NCBI GenBank assembly: GCA_030549495.1
Contig: JAUIRK010000894.1
Span: forward strand, 1,426,001-1,490,000
From: Nectonema munidae
Taxonomy: Eukaryota; Nematomorpha; Nectonematoida; Nectonematidae
Direction: 5' to 3'
DNA length: 64,000 bases
Below are positions 9,150 through 47,215 of this stretch, piece by piece. The notes under the pieces were generated by a model. That model did not search any database. It was not told the origin of the DNA and saw only the letters and a list, made by a program, of their open reading frames with translations. The stretch's first letter is position 1. Each line of letters opens with the position of its first letter. The translations under genes and the position numbers were made by a program.

Positions 9150-10956
9150 GTTCTTCTTTTCTTATAAGCACTCGAAGAAGTTGAAGGCTGAGTGGAATCT
9201 TGCTCAATTTCATAAAAGCTGAACAAATCTGAGTTTCATTTAGAGTTCGCTCAATTGCAGAGATAAGTCTCTAAGAAAATATCTTCTACCACTTTTGCGC
9301 ATGGAAGTGAATTTTAAAGGACTGTTCCATTTTTGAATTACCCAACTATTATGAGCTGCTATATTTAAATAGTTGCAAACAAGCAAAAACTTTTTAAAAC
9401 AAGTAAAATCTCTTCGCATTTTGTTACAAATATTTACACCTGTTTTGAATTTATTATTATTATTATTATTATTATCTATAATGGTTTCTGGTTTATTACT
9501 TTCAACTATGCTGTGACGGAGACATGATATAAACAACTTTGAATTTTTTTAGCGTGCTCGTGAGGAATATATACATGTATAACTATACAGAAATTTGCTT
9601 TCATATTCAGCTAATTTTATACCTTTCAAGTAATGAGGCCTCATTATAGGAGGCATGAATCTTTTATTAACTCTAACTGTTCCACAAATAGTGTAACCAT
9701 CATGTTTCGCCCACTTACAAAGTTCATGGGAACTGAAAAAACGGTCAGTATATATACTGCAAACTTTAGGTAAATTTGAGCTTTTCACCAGTCTTTAGAC
9801 AATTTCTTTTCAGGAAAAATTGTTTCTATCGTCTAATCCTATAATTTATTTCTGGCTTGAAGACATAGTAAGTACGCGTATCGTTGCAATGATAACACTT
9901 GATGCCATGTTTTGAACGATTATTAATTCTCAACCATATTCGCTCTCTAAACTTTATAAGTTCTTCGTCTACTCTGACGCAATCTTTACGTTTAAAATAT
10001 TCATCACATCTTTGATAAAAGTGATCGTATAAAAAACGAATGGCAGCTAATTTGTCGTTTGAATTTCTAGTGTTTTTATTGTCAAAACAAATGAATCTAT
10101 CATTTATATAAGATATTTCTATTCATTGCGGCTTTGAGAAAAGGTTCTCTACTCTTTTGGGAAAAAAAGTAATTTTATCTCTAAGCGTTACTCTTTGGCT
10201 TGACCAATACAAAACAAGCAAGCTAAATATTCCAATAAATCAGCTATTGAAAACTTTTGGTAACAGTAGGACCAACTTTCAAAAGATTTTGATTGAGTTG
10301 TAAACATAGTAAAATAACAAAGCTCTATGCAAAGAATCAAATAAAAGTTAAGGACAATTGAAGTTAACTTTATAAAACCTAAAACACTTTAGTAAGAACA
10401 AATATTATTTTCCAGTGAACCTCCCTAAAAATGTTTTATAGTTTTCTAATTTTATTTATATTGAGATATTTTAATTAAATTTTGAAATCGATTACAAATA
10501 ATTATAAAAAAATGTAAACAGTAAAACATATGTGAAATATCTTTAGAATATTATGAAAATTTATAAATCATGACAGATTTCTAACTATTTTATCAAAAAA
10601 TGCAAGTTTCTTACAAAAAAGTTTCGTTTATTTTCGTTTTAGTGCAATGCAAAATATGCTGTAAACTCGTTAAGTAAAAAAGAGTTGCTTCTCTTTTTTG
10701 GACCAAAATGCTCAGAACACGCTTATGTTTTGCCCAAAAGGTCTACCAACATTAGTAACCGGTTCCCATTGGTATATTGTGTTGTCCGGAGCACAAAGAC
10801 TATCTGAAAAGGGTTATTACTTTTGGAGTAATCAGTAGAGTCAGAAGAAAATTCTTCATCTTCAAGGTAATACGAATTTTTAGAATCAGCTATAGATGAA
10901 GATTCATTTGAAGATGACATAACAACAAGTGAATGGTGGTAAATGAAATTCAATAG
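9150..10956 (-). pseudogene. piggyBac-like transposase relic 1
   Basis: Read on the minus strand. An acidic N-terminus (MSSSNESSSIADS.., 10953-10723) is followed, after decayed sequence, by DKLAAIRFLYDHFYQRC (about 10040). Then come VRVDEELIKFRERIW with the first catalytic Asp region, SKHGIKCYHCNDTRTYYVF, and CSIYTDRFFSSHELC..GTVRVNKR (9788-9640) with the second Asp. The last part is KFKTGVNICNKMRRDF..NIAAHNSWVIQKW (9536-9300) and RKSGRRYFLRDLSL. The order fits piggyBac (DDE_Tnp_1_7) transposases, in which the family uses TTAA targets. Several frame changes and an AAT microsatellite (9447-9474, encoding an Asn run) interrupt it. It is inactive. No TTAA-bounded ends were identified. Confidence 0.85.
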
Positions 10957-11179
10957 ATCAACAATATAGAGAAATTCAATTTACTTGTATTATCATTAAT
11001 GTAATATTAATATCTACACATACCGGGGGCGCACATCCTGGGGGCTAGGGGGGGGGGGGGGGCGACGGCCCCCAATGTGACTTAAAGGGGGCGAAAAAGG
11101 ACTGTTAACATATAAACTACTGTACTAAAAATGACACAGTTATTTATTCAAAAATTGTGTGAATAATCCAATCAAAGTT
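10957..11179. repeat. G-rich segment beside the hAT relic
   Basis: GGGGGCTAG and a 15-base G run (11048-11062), then GCGACGGCCCCC and GGGGGCGAAAAAGG. This kind of sequence commonly forms the ends of arthropod hAT elements. It sits just past the C-terminal end of the hAT relic and may be its 3' end. Confidence 0.4.
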
Positions 11180-12340
11180 AAATGGATGCATCTGCTTTGT
11201 TACTAGAGACCAGTTTGTTTACTTTTGGCTCTATTTTAGCCAATGCATCTCTGATTTCTCATTACTCACTTCCAATCTGTTTTCGCGTTGCTTTTATTTC
11301 CTTCCTCACACCCATATGTAGTGGCAAATCGAATGAGAACTTTCAAAGCCATCCTTGCAACAGCAGTATAGGACTATCCACTTTAAATCCAAAAAATCGC
11401 TATGAGACATTTCACTAAAAAACATGTTCTGCACTTTCTCAATCATTAATCAAATCAATAAACTGTTTTTGACTTAAGAAGTCTTGAGGCCAGATTAATA
11501 ATCAAGATTATAAACCGGTTTTTGATAAATTGATTTTATTTTTAAAATTTTTGTAAGTTGGGAAAATAAGAGAAATTTTTTTTGGCTAAGATATACTATA
11601 CGGTGTTCATGGCCTTTAGGACATGTTCGAAAATCGAGCAAAAATTTTCTTCCCTAAGAATGCTATAATTCCAGCTTCATTACAAGAGCCGTTAATTTTT
11701 TATGACAATGGATTACTGTGATCTCTTTTCCTTGCAGCGCAAGCTTATTCATAGATTCAAATATGTTTACTAAAAATGATAGGAATATACGAAAACGGAC
11801 ATCAGAAAATTCTACATGCATGTCTCGTTTGCTTTGAAGAAATTGCTGGATTTCTTTCCATAGTATCTATGTAGATTATGATAGGTCACGGTCAGTACAC
11901 ACTTCAAGTGGATGTTCTGGCTTAATAACATGTGTTGTAAAAAATTGTCCACTTTGTCAAATATTTCTTATTCAGTGGTCCTACTGCAAAAGAGTTTTGT
12001 AAATCAAAAATTTGTCTACCAGGTGCTTGCCATATACATATTGTACGTAAAGGCAAGACTGAGTTAAGTTTGAAGCATCCATCGTTTCATCAAGCTGAAT
12101 TGCAAAATAGTTGAAAATCAAATTTTGAATCAATAAAATGCCCTCTGATATGTCATCAGACATCTCTCATATTAGCCTTCTAGCGTTATCCTTTGACAGG
12201 AAGATATGCTTCAACTTTACAAATTCAGAACTTCTTAGCACATTCCACATGATATCCTTGCAGCAAGGTAATATCAATTATTCTCCTATGTTGTGTGCCT
12301 TTTTAACAATCATCATCTATGATTTGTTTATAAGGTGATA
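11180..12340 (-). pseudogene. hAT transposase relic (ZBED5/SCAND3-like)
   Basis: Read on the minus strand. About 12240-12000 encodes VKLKHIFLSKDNARR.. then MSDDISEGIL..FAIQLDETMDASN..YVYGKHLVDKF, which matches the conserved LQIDESTD region of ZBED5-like hAT proteins. Further on come FFTTHVIKPEHPLEVCTD, NKLALQGKEITVIHCH (about 11720) and a C-terminal dimerisation-like part LKVLIRFATTYGCEEG (about 11330). Several stops and frame changes make it non-functional. Sequence between 12340 and 12660 shows nothing recognisable. Confidence 0.8.
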
Positions 12341-12659
12341 TTATATATATGTAAAGTATGATAACCTTTTTATTCTATTTTTATAGATGGCGTTAAATAG
12401 GGAAAAAAATTATACTCATTTTTTAAAGAAAACAAAATGAAAATACTCACCAGTAAAGCGTTATGTTTACAATATTATATATTTAAAAAGTTATTGTCTC
12501 TTTTGTCGCGGGAAAGAGGAGTACGCAAGTTCGCTTTCTTTGATATCATCTGTGCTAAGTTGCTACAAAGAGATACTCTGGCCGGGTTTCTCTTCCTGCT
12601 TGACTATGTTTTGCAAATTTGCACATAGGTTTTATTCTGGAAATCACAAAAAGCAGAAT

Positions 12660-13335
12660 ATATCCTGCAATTTATATTACAAATCAAATTATGTAGATGA
12701 TGCTAAGTTAGATAAAATGTTAGACATCCTATAACTTGCTGCAACCAATATCGGACTTCACTTAAATCTCAAGAAAACCGAGTATATAGCATTGAACACT
12801 TCTGCTAAAATCGAGACCCTTGATCTAACAGCCCTTGAAAATGTGGGCGATTTCATTTATTTCGAAAGCAACACCGCATCTACTGCAAATGATGTGAAAA
12901 TTCGTTTTGCGAAAACTCAAGACAGTGTTGATGACAAATCTACCAGATAAGCTAAATAGAGGATTTTTCAGAGCAGTCGTTAAAACTGTCCTTTTCTATA
13001 CCGTTATGCCACCTGGACACTGACAAAAAACAGGAAAGGCAGCTAAATGGTACATAATCTCATGGATAAAACAACGACTCTACACCAACCTACCAGCTGT
13101 CAGCACGACAGCTAGAAAGCGTAGTCTACAATTTGCTGGCCATTTTTGCAGAAGTGGAGATGGACTGGTCAGCAGTGTCTTGCTTTGGACTCAAATACAC
13201 GGCTGTATTGGTGTGTTGGAAGACTAATATGGACTTACACTCAGCAGCTGGAGGAAGATGGAAATTGCAATGTAGCAGATCTTGAGGTGCTTATGAAGGA
13301 TCGAAAATAAATGGAGAGGGAGAGTTAGATTTGTC
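12660..13335 (+). pseudogene. LINE reverse transcriptase 3' fragment
   Basis: The reading begins YVDDAKLDKMLDIL (a decayed YADD region), then NIGLHLNLKKTEYIALN (the reverse transcriptase region after the active site), LENVGDFIYFESNTAST, DVKIRFAKTQD and a late segment with LQFAGHFCRSGDGLVSSVLLW. This order is typical of the C-terminal half of invertebrate non-LTR elements that carry an endonuclease-reverse transcriptase. Several frame changes and stops occur. Only the 3' part is present, as expected for 5'-truncated LINE insertions. Confidence 0.75.
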
Positions 13336-15092
13336 CGACAAACAGCCAATTGGATTGTTTGATTGATTGATTGACAGACTTATACTTATCTCGACCCCTG
13401 ATTTAAAGCCTGCACGAGACCAGTCCAAATATGAATATTTAGAGGTGTCATTGAAACACGTTATATGTTTCACCGCTTTCATGCTAAATAAAATTCATTC
13501 TCATATAATCTGCTCCAATCCTCCTACTATCCTGCGTTTACAAGCTCTACTACGCTTTGTTAAAATAATCATGCGTTGTTGTGCACACACACACACACAC
13601 TACTTTCATGTTTACACACTGATAAGTATGAAAATTTTCTCTTCTTTATAGCTTGGAAAAACATGGTTTTTCATCAGCACTAGTTTTGTTGGCCACATTT
13701 TTTTAGCGCTGCAAAGTATATAAATTTTTAATTAATATTTGAATATGGTGTATTTATCGTATATTTTTATTTTATTTTTTAATAACGAGATGAAACTCAA
13801 AAAAAAACAAATTTCTAATAACAAATAATGTAAACAATTTTACTCCATTTGAAAAAATGAACAATAAAAGTATTGCCGCAGTTAAAAAAAGTTCTTATTT
13901 TACAATGTTTTTTAAATGTTTTTTTTTGAATATTCCTTATATCGAGAGTATTGCTCCTATTTCACAAATTCATTTATATCATCGTACGGATCTAAGGGGA
14001 ACTTTCTTTATTAAGAAAATCAAACTACATGAACTAACCAATGTTATGCTCAAAATGGGGGGGGGGGGGTGTTGGTCTATCCTTCTTCCTTAAATTTACC
14101 ACTGCCTTTAACACTTGAAATCCTTATTTTTTTCATATATCAGAAATGTGATGATATTGCTTGTTCATTTGTTTTTGTTAAATTAATAATTTTAACTTAT
14201 TCTTCCTAAAAATCGTTGCTCTCTGATGACATCCTTATGTCTAACTCTAAAAAGGTTAAAATAAAAATGCTTTTATTTTGAAAATTTATAAAATTCAATT
14301 TTTGGGGTTGTTTTTTATCTCTTCGACAAGGGAATTTTTGGCTATTCTAGACTCTAACTCCTCAGACCCAATGCAGCACCACCAATGACCAATGAAATGC
14401 AGTGAATGAATTCATTCTTGGAGAAAACAGTGAATTTATTTTCGAAAATTTTGCCTGAAAAGCTCAATACATCCTTGTCTGAATTAACTGATTTACTAAC
14501 CTACAAAACGACCACTTATGTTAAATTACTATTACAAAACCTGTATGCTCATCCTGAATCGAATGAATGTAGTATGAACTTATAATGGTCATTTTGGTTA
14601 CAATAAGATAATTATAAGGTGAAATTGACTACCGACTAGTTCCGACGGGTCCCAATTGGCCTAAACTTGTTTATTGTGAAGCCTCGAATACAATCCCGAA
14701 AAAACTTGTGTAGAATGAACAGCGAATTTCCAAATCAGCTACTCAAATCATGATGTTTCTTATTTGGATAATTAAATACATATGTTATACCCACATAGAT
14801 GAACAAGCACACTTCAATTATTTTCGTCCACACAATTTGTCATGGATTTTGTGTCTTTACAAAACATCAAATTACTACTTTCATCTTCCCCCGCTGTTCA
14901 TAGTTATAAGAACACTATGCTAGCTTACTATCGAAACATATGTAAAGCAAATGGATAACATATTATTCTTCCGTTAAAATTGGGTTCCAACTTAATCACA
15001 CTTATTCACGAAGGAAGTTCTATTATCTATATTTTTATGCTCTGAATAAAATTTTTTAGAAGTTGAAGGCTAAGATGAAAGAATATTTTCAG
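13336..15092. other. Region upstream of bestrophin, no gene recognised
   Basis: Holds a (GATT)n-like run near 13346-13375, a (CA)n microsatellite at about 13583-13600 and a 13-base G run at 14057-14069. No exon with clear coding content was seen. The 5' noncoding exon(s) and promoter of bestrophin must lie upstream of 15093 but could not be placed. Confidence 0.45.
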
Positions 15093-15127
15093 GCAGTGTG
15101 TCTCTGTTGATTGGTTTGAGCGCGCTG
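15093..15127 (+). other. Bestrophin 5' untranslated part of the first coding exon
   Basis: TATTTTCAG at 15084-15092 is a good splice acceptor just before the coding exon. The gene therefore probably has at least one upstream noncoding exon. The start at 15128 (MTVTY) is chosen because it aligns with the invariant MT(I/V)TY start of bestrophins. Confidence 0.6.
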
Positions 15128-40909
<25,782 letters not shown>

Positions 40910-41600
40910 TTACTACTCCTACTCACTAATCATTTGTAGTAGTTATTTTATTCTTATTTCAAAAACTCAGGAAACATTCTATTTGTTTATTTTTTTTTAG
41001 AGCAAACCACTTGTCTATCTTTAATATAATATATATATATATATTATTGCTGTTTCAAAATATTTCTTGATCATCTCTTTAAATATAGGAATCATCATCA
41101 CTCTTCAAAATTCTTTTCATAATGAATTTACACAAGTATTTTGGTTTTGCAAAGCGCGTTTTCCCCATTTCAATGTGTCGCACGTTTCATGTAAATTTAT
41201 GTGCAATACTTCCTTCCCTTTTATCAAAATCATTTTAGCGTGTATTCTTTTGAGTAAGGCATCCATCGTCTTTAAACGCACACCCATCTATGTAATATAT
41301 ATATATATATATATGTGTGTGTAGGCATATATTTAAGTTATCTATAAATCTTATTTTAATTTTTCTTTGCAATTCTAATATATCCAACTTTTATTTACAA
41401 CTGTCATACTTGCTGCATTCTTTATATTTTACAAGTTGAAATGAATTTTAAATTTTACATTTTTATTTATAAAAAATAAAAATAAAAGAGAGGACATTCC
41501 TGGATTATGAAAACTTTTTTTATTTGCAATCAATCATTACAACTTTTTTAAAAGAATAAATTTCATCCAGCTATGAATCATTTTGAACGCAATAGAAAGG
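40910..41600 (+). other. Bestrophin 3' untranslated region, candidate
   Basis: Follows the stop codon. AATAAA hexamers occur near 41475-41484 and at 41555-41560 and are possible cleavage signals. (TA)n runs lie near 41030 and 41296. The true 3' end cannot be fixed without transcripts. Confidence 0.4.
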
Positions 41601-42527
41601 TTGCTTTTGCTTGATTACGAAGAATCGCGTCACTAGAAGAAATCTCACTTCAAAAACATGGGGGGTGGACGGATGTGGCGAATGGCATGCACAATGTTGT
41701 AAGCATCTAAGAATCGCTTTTGACGCCCATATTTTCTTTCTTCCTTGCTCCCAAATTTTATCGATGAGTCCTCTCCTTTTCAATTTTCAAAATAGACCTC
41801 TAAATTAATGTATTTATTTTTACAACTTACTGAATTCGCCATCTCGATCTTTCAAATCTTGTCCAGCATCCTTTTGTCTTAAAGCAAATCAATTGATGTA
41901 CATATTTGATGTAATGAAAAATACTAAACACTCAGATATATTTTAGTGGTTTGCAACGCACTGCGCGCGGGCCATATCCGGCCCACCACTGAGTTTTATG
42001 TGGCGCTTAGCCTTGTGTTTCAAACCTGCCAAATAGTGACTTATTATTCTATCAACTGTTTGCCATACACCGATATTTTATACTAAAAGATTTTAAATGA
42101 AATATTTTATTGTAATAAATATAAAACAAATGTGTGTTTTGTTTATTTATATCTCTGCAAGAAAAAATATTTTTTTACTACTTTAGTTAATTAATGGTTG
42201 GTAAGAAATTTAATTTTAAAATTTCATTAACATAAAACATAAAATTTAGAAAATAGAAGTACATTTTTAGATTTAGATTATGTCAAAATGTTTATATTGA
42301 AAATATTAATACCTTTATAAAATTAAAACATTCTATGTCTAAAGTTTTAGTTTGTAATCGCTTAAATATAAGCGCAATAAATATTCTTTCAATAAAATTA
42401 ATATGAATGTATTTTATTTCTAATTTATATAATTTAAAAATTTTGGAGATTATTTATGTTCGATTTTTTTTTCTCCAAACTTTTTTTCCTTTTTTGAATA
42501 GATGTCTATGCATATAAGGATTAAGCG
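41601..42527. other. Intergenic; hAT-like terminal sequence at about 41946-42015
   Basis: AGTGGTTTGCAACGC, then GCGCGCGGGCCATATCCGGCCC resembles the CAGTGG(T)..CGCGGGCC termini of many hAT elements and lies upstream of a hAT relic in the same orientation (42890-44330). A matching right end was not convincingly found. Remaining sequence is AT-rich. Confidence 0.4.
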
Positions 42528-42602
42528 TGGCTTGTGCTAGTTGATTAGAGCGCAGATCACGAATACAAAGGCATTGCGTTCGAATCCGCACTGTTCCCAA
42601 TT
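42528..42602 (+). repeat. tRNA-like sequence, pseudogene or SINE head
   Basis: TAGTTGATTAGAGC resembles box A and a D arm; TGCGTTCGAATCCGCA is a good T arm with box B. The anticodon arm does not pair properly and the acceptor stem is poor, so a functional tRNA is unlikely. It differs from SINE families A and B. Confidence 0.5.
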
Positions 42603-42737
42603 AGTTTATAGTTTGACATACTTAGTCGTTTTGACAGCACATTTATTTTAGTTTTCCTTTCTTTCAATTATTTATTTTTGGTTACAGATTTTTTTTGACT
42701 GAACAAAAACAATCAGAGTAAGCCCTTGAAAACTAGA

Positions 42738-42874
42738 TTAACCCATTAACGACCATAATAATCAGACGATATTTGATGTAAAGCAGACGGTTTGTATTAA
42801 AAAGAATTAATTAACGCAGACGATCATATTTTTATAAAGTCAACTATAGTCGACTCTGGGCGTTAACCGGTTAA
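42738..42874 (-). mobile_element. TTAA-flanked MITE, class I copy e
   Basis: Intact TTAA on both sides; ends TTAACCCATTAACGACC and GGGCGTTAACCGGTTAA. Contains two GCAGACG motifs and the AGTCAACTATAGTCGACT palindrome near one end. It is among the better-preserved class I copies. Confidence 0.8.
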
Positions 42875-42889
42875 GGGGCAGAACTTTTA

Positions 42890-44330
42890 AAGATGATTGG
42901 ACACAGCTATATTTTTATTGAGCGCTTTGAAAAATGCTTCTGCCTAATTGGTCAAGAAACCGTTGCCGTGAAAAAAGTTTCAAATGCTAAACGTCACTAT
43001 CAAGCTCGTTATAACCATTACAATAGCTTCTGTGGAAAGGCTAGAGACGATAAAGTTACAAGGCTAAGAAATAGTTTGACAAAATACTCATTCTTTTTCA
43101 CCAGAAAAATTTAAGAAAATGACCGAAACACTTTTGTAAGCTACGAGGTATCAAAACTAATAGCCAAAAGAATGAAACCCTTTACTGATGGTGAGTCTTT
43201 CAGAGAACTATTTTTGAAAGTGGTGGATATTGTCTGTTCTAAAAAGAGAGATCTCAGTCAGATTAACAGCAAGAACAGTAATAAGGTGAAACGAAGAAAT
43301 AGCCGAAAATGTCAGAAATGGGTTTGAGGGCACTTTAAGTAATCTCGAGTACTCCAGCATTGCTATCAATGAAACTACTGATATTAACGATGCTGCCAAA
43401 CTCGCCAACATTTTTCATCGTGGAGGAATTTGTAAAATTAAATGCTATGAAGCCTACTTGTATTGGAAAGGACATTTGTGATACCGAAATGAATCATGAT
43501 TTAACAAACTTTGTTGGAGTGACCACTGATTGAGCAACAGCAATGTTTGGAAAGAATAAAGGTTTTATTTCATTGCTTCGAGATCACATCGACATTGATC
43601 ACAAACTCCAGCTCCATTGCATTATCCATGAGGATACATTATGTGCAAAGTCATTGACAGTGAATTTTATACTGGCAAGAGAATTAAATTACCCCAGTTT
43701 CAGCAATTTTTACTGAAAAGGGCATATACATTGAGAGAAGAAATTTCTCATCTTTTTTTAGTGGACATGAAAACCCACTTGAACGATTTGAATTTTCATC
43801 TTCAAGGAAAAGTAAGCTTGTATTTGAGATGTTTGGTTTCGTTTACGGCTTTGCCAGAAAACAACTGTGGGAATCAAAACTTCAGAAAGAAAACTATGCT
43901 CATTTCTCCAATCTTAAAAATCACAAAAAAAGATGTAGTACCAGACCATTTTGTAAGCTCTAGTAATGATTTTATGAGAGAGTTTTTCTTCCGTATTGAT
44001 GACTTCGGGCAATATGAAAACTTCTAACTTGTTTGATGTATTCCTTACGAAATAGACGCTGAGCATATGGCAGAAGAGTATCAGTTGGAGTTATTTAAAT
44101 AACAATGTGATGACCTATTGAAAGCAAAATTTCATTCTGAATCCATTTCTGACTTCTACATGAAATATGTTTTGCCAAGCAGATAATATAAAAACATCTT
44201 AAATGGTGCTAAACGTATAGCATCATTATTTGCGAGTACATATGCTTGTGAACAACTTTTTTCATAAATAAAGTATACCATAAACTGAATCACGTGTCTC
44301 ATTTGAAATAAATTGATTACACAATTTTCC
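42890..44330 (+). pseudogene. hAT transposase relic (GTF2IRD2/ZBED-like)
   Basis: Plus-strand pieces in order: KKVSNAKRHYQARYNHYNSF (BED-proximal KRHYETKH motif), ARDDKVTRLRNSL, SYEVSKLIAKRMKPFTDGE, FVGVTTD..ATAMFGKNKGFISLL (the VTTDGAPAM motif), LQLHCIIHEDTLCAKSL, RAYTLREEISHLF, MKTHLNDLNFHLQGK and ASLFASTYACEQLFS near the C-terminal dimerisation region. The order is that of hAT proteins related to GTF2IRD2 and ZBED genes. Several frame changes and stops occur. A 128-codon open part (43641-44027) remains by chance. Confidence 0.85.
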
Positions 44331-45692
44331 ATCTCTAAACTGTACTATATTTTAAGTTTAAGAACATAATCACATATTTAATTTAATGGCCCTCGTCCAG
44401 AAACTGTGATGCTATCCTTGCTATCAAAAGGTTGCCGGCGTCTGAGATATAACACGATCACATTTATAAGAAAGGTGTCTACATATTTCACTCTTACTAG
44501 TGAATAATGCGATGATGATGATAGAAACAATTCACCATATACGTAAAATGTCTTACACAAAAGTATAGGAGGATATGTCTGTCTTCGTATCACGGAAAAA
44601 TGCGATGATGATACTAGAGAGTGGAAAATATGTTGCAAATGTTTTAATTTTATGTTTTCGCTTATAACACACAATGTTCTTTTGGAATTCGTTTTGAAAA
44701 AGTGGTTCTAGTTTATGCCGTGAAAGTAGGTTGTAACACTAGTGTTCAACTGAGATTTGACACCTTTCTCTTTTTATTCGGATTTCAAATGTGCGTTCCT
44801 TGACTTGTCTGCATGTCCAATGTACTGCCGTTAAAAATTTATACGCTTTGTATTATCAAGGTGTTGAGATTCATGCCCGGCCCTGTATATAGTTAGCTAA
44901 CTAGCAATATTAATTTTTATACATATTTGATGAAATGTGTGAGGTTGGCTTCACTGTGTAAGCAAATTTAAAAGGATATGAACCCAGGGAAAGTTGGTAT
45001 AAGTAGCAATGGGGCGAGTTTACCAAAGGCAAACGAATTGATTATAATCAATCACATCTGATCAATTCACAGCTATGAATAATAATTATTATTTATAGCT
45101 GTGATCTAATTAACTTTTTGTCATATAAAGGGTGTGACAGTATTTTATAAAAGCTACAGAACTGATCCAAGAAACCTTTTTGGAATTGAGGTTTAGTTGG
45201 ATTACTTTTTTTGATAAATATTTCAAAAAAAAATTTCTCTTTTTGCAGAAAATTTTGAATAATTTGTTGACTCGCGTAATTTCTAAGAAATTTGGCAAAC
45301 CTTTTCAATTCTGTTAAATACTCGTTTTGAAATATTTAGCCAACATTTCTAAAAAAATTTGAATTAATTTAGTTATATAAAGACTTAGTATATAATTTAC
45401 CAAAAAACAAAGTCTAGAAGTAAAGGAAGTATGCGACAAATTTAAAAAACTATTTTTAAAAGATACGTACTATGAGATTGTGAGTTAAATTTTTCTTACT
45501 TAAAATCATCAATTTTACATTTTTCTTGCTTTGTTTCTTTTTGTATCAAAAATAATATGCCGAATTAAATATAAAAATCCATTGTCAATTTCGTTTTGTG
45601 ACTCAAAAGCAAAATTCTGAAAGTTTGAAATAAAAAAATTAAACTTAAACAAATTTGAAAAATATTTTAATTTAGGACAATTAATTTGCAAA
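44331..45692. other. Intergenic, no gene recognised; one large palindrome
   Basis: At 45068-45103 lies a 36-bp near-perfect palindrome with arms CACAGCTAT and ATAGCTGTG around AATAATAATTATTATT. Otherwise AT-rich with unremarkable open frames. Confidence 0.5.
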
Positions 45693-45826
45693 AAAGATCG
45701 CCTAGTGGTGGAAAGCTGTGGGTCTTCATCCAATTGTTCTGGTTTTGATTCCCCATCGTGATCATCTGCCCAGTTATGGAAGATTTTTCTTCCCTTGGAT
45801 GCGCTACCTAAAACTAAAAAAATCAA
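45693..45826 (+). repeat. tRNA-derived SINE, family B, copy 2
   Basis: Shares GCCTAGTGGTGG (box A region), GGTTTTGATTCCCCATCGTGA (box B, decayed), AGTTATGGAAGATTTTT, TTGGATGCGCTACC and AACTAAAAAAATC with the copy at 38398-38536, in the same order and spacing. Confidence 0.75.
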
Positions 45827-45918
45827 AACCATGTGATTTTTTTGGTTTTTTTAGAAACTTCAGCTAAAGAATAGATAATCATTTTTAGTCAAAGATAAGA
45901 AATTTCCTCGTTTGAAAG

Positions 45919-46242
45919 ATGTTTTGTTATAAGAGTAAGAATAGTTTCAGGAAGATTACGCAACCTCTTCACTATGAACCGAATGCGTTAAAAGAGAAAA
46001 CTATTGTATATAGCAAATATGGTTTCGATAATAGAAAATTTGCTTACAACATTTCTTCTTTCTTCAGTAGTTTGAATGAAGAACAAGTCATCGCCAATAT
46101 CTTAAAAAAGGGGAAGTCAGTATTCATAATGTATAAATATGACATCGAGAACAAGTTAAAAGGAAACGTTTACGAGTTCCATGCACACGTTATTTTCTTA
46201 GTTTGCTTGGTATTTTTAAAAGTTTATTTCTATATTCCTTGA
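45919..46242 (+). other. Open frame of 107 codons, unidentified
   Basis: The frame (MFCYKSKNSFRKITQ.., NISSFFSSLNEEQVIANI..) has ordinary protein composition and lies 5' of the second piggyBac relic, but it does not match the piggyBac N-terminus I can recall. It may be a decayed gene or chance. Confidence 0.25.
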
Positions 46243-46639
46243 ATGATTGATTTTTTTAGTTATCTATGAATCATAAACTATGCTTTCAATGCAATTGAAC
46301 GTGGAGGAGAAGCTCTTTCTACGTGTGTGGTCTGTATGAAGTTCTTTTCAAATTCGGCCATGAAAGCCGCTGGTCTGCTCAAACAGGAGACGAATCAGGG
46401 GAACAAGAACGACCTGGGATGAGAGCGAAATTTCAATTCTGAAGAGATTGTAAAGAGACTCATTACACAATCTGATTTTCTTAGTGGTGCTGCAATTTTT
46501 ATCGACCGTTTTTAACCTCTGCAAATGAATAAAGTTCAACGGTTAAACATTATGTGGTACCCTTAGACCAAATCGTAGATTAATTCCACACATCATAAGA
46601 CCAACAAACCTAAAAGGTTTGAATAGCTGAACATGAAAA

Positions 46640-47215
46640 CAAATTTCTCTACACAGAACACGCTTCTTTAACAGCATACTTTCGGACAAAGGATTTCACA
46701 TTGCTGTACATTTTGTCTTCTCACCATTATGCAAGATCGATCTAATTGGTTCAAAGCAAAAACCTGAAACAGTGCTTGGATATAATAAATTTAAATCAGG
46801 TGTAGATGTGTGCAACAAAATGCTGAAGGAATTTACAACTTACAAACCTTCAAGAAGATGGCCTTTTATAGTATTCAGCAGTTATTTAGATATTGCAGCA
46901 CGCAATAGTTGGGGCATACAGAAACATCATTCTCATTGAGCATTTCCTTCAACACGCAAAAGTGGACGAAAGTATTTTATACGAGATCTATCTCTAAAGT
47001 TAGGAGAATCCATTTCTCATCATGTTACTTGAGATCTGATGAGTTTTTTGGGATAGAACAAGCTCAAGTTCAGCCATCTACTTTCTACTCGAGGTTTCTG
47101 TTATATTCCCACATGTAGGCCAAGGAAAAGAGGTATACGAAAGTGTGCTGACTGTAATGGATCAATATGTAAAGTTCATAATGAATATTTTTGTCCTAAT
47201 TGTGCAAAATAATAT
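46640..47215 (+). pseudogene. piggyBac-like transposase relic 2 (C-terminal half)
   Basis: Encodes YFRTKDFTLLYILSSHYARS, KQKPETVLGYNKFKSG, VDVCNKMLKEFTTYKPSRRW, SYLDIAARNSWGIQ, then RKSGRKYFIRDLSLKLGE. It ends with a Cys/His motif RKCADCNGSICKVHNEY, FCPNCAK before a stop at about 47209. That terminal C..C..C..H..C..C module is characteristic of piggyBac transposases. It is the same subfamily as relic 1 (shared RKSGR(R/K)YF(L/I)RDLSL). The N-terminal half is missing or unrecognisable and frames change. Confidence 0.85.

Noticed and set aside
42528-42602. tRNA gene candidate with an excellent T arm
   Set aside because: Anticodon arm and acceptor stem do not pair; kept only as a tRNA-like repeat.
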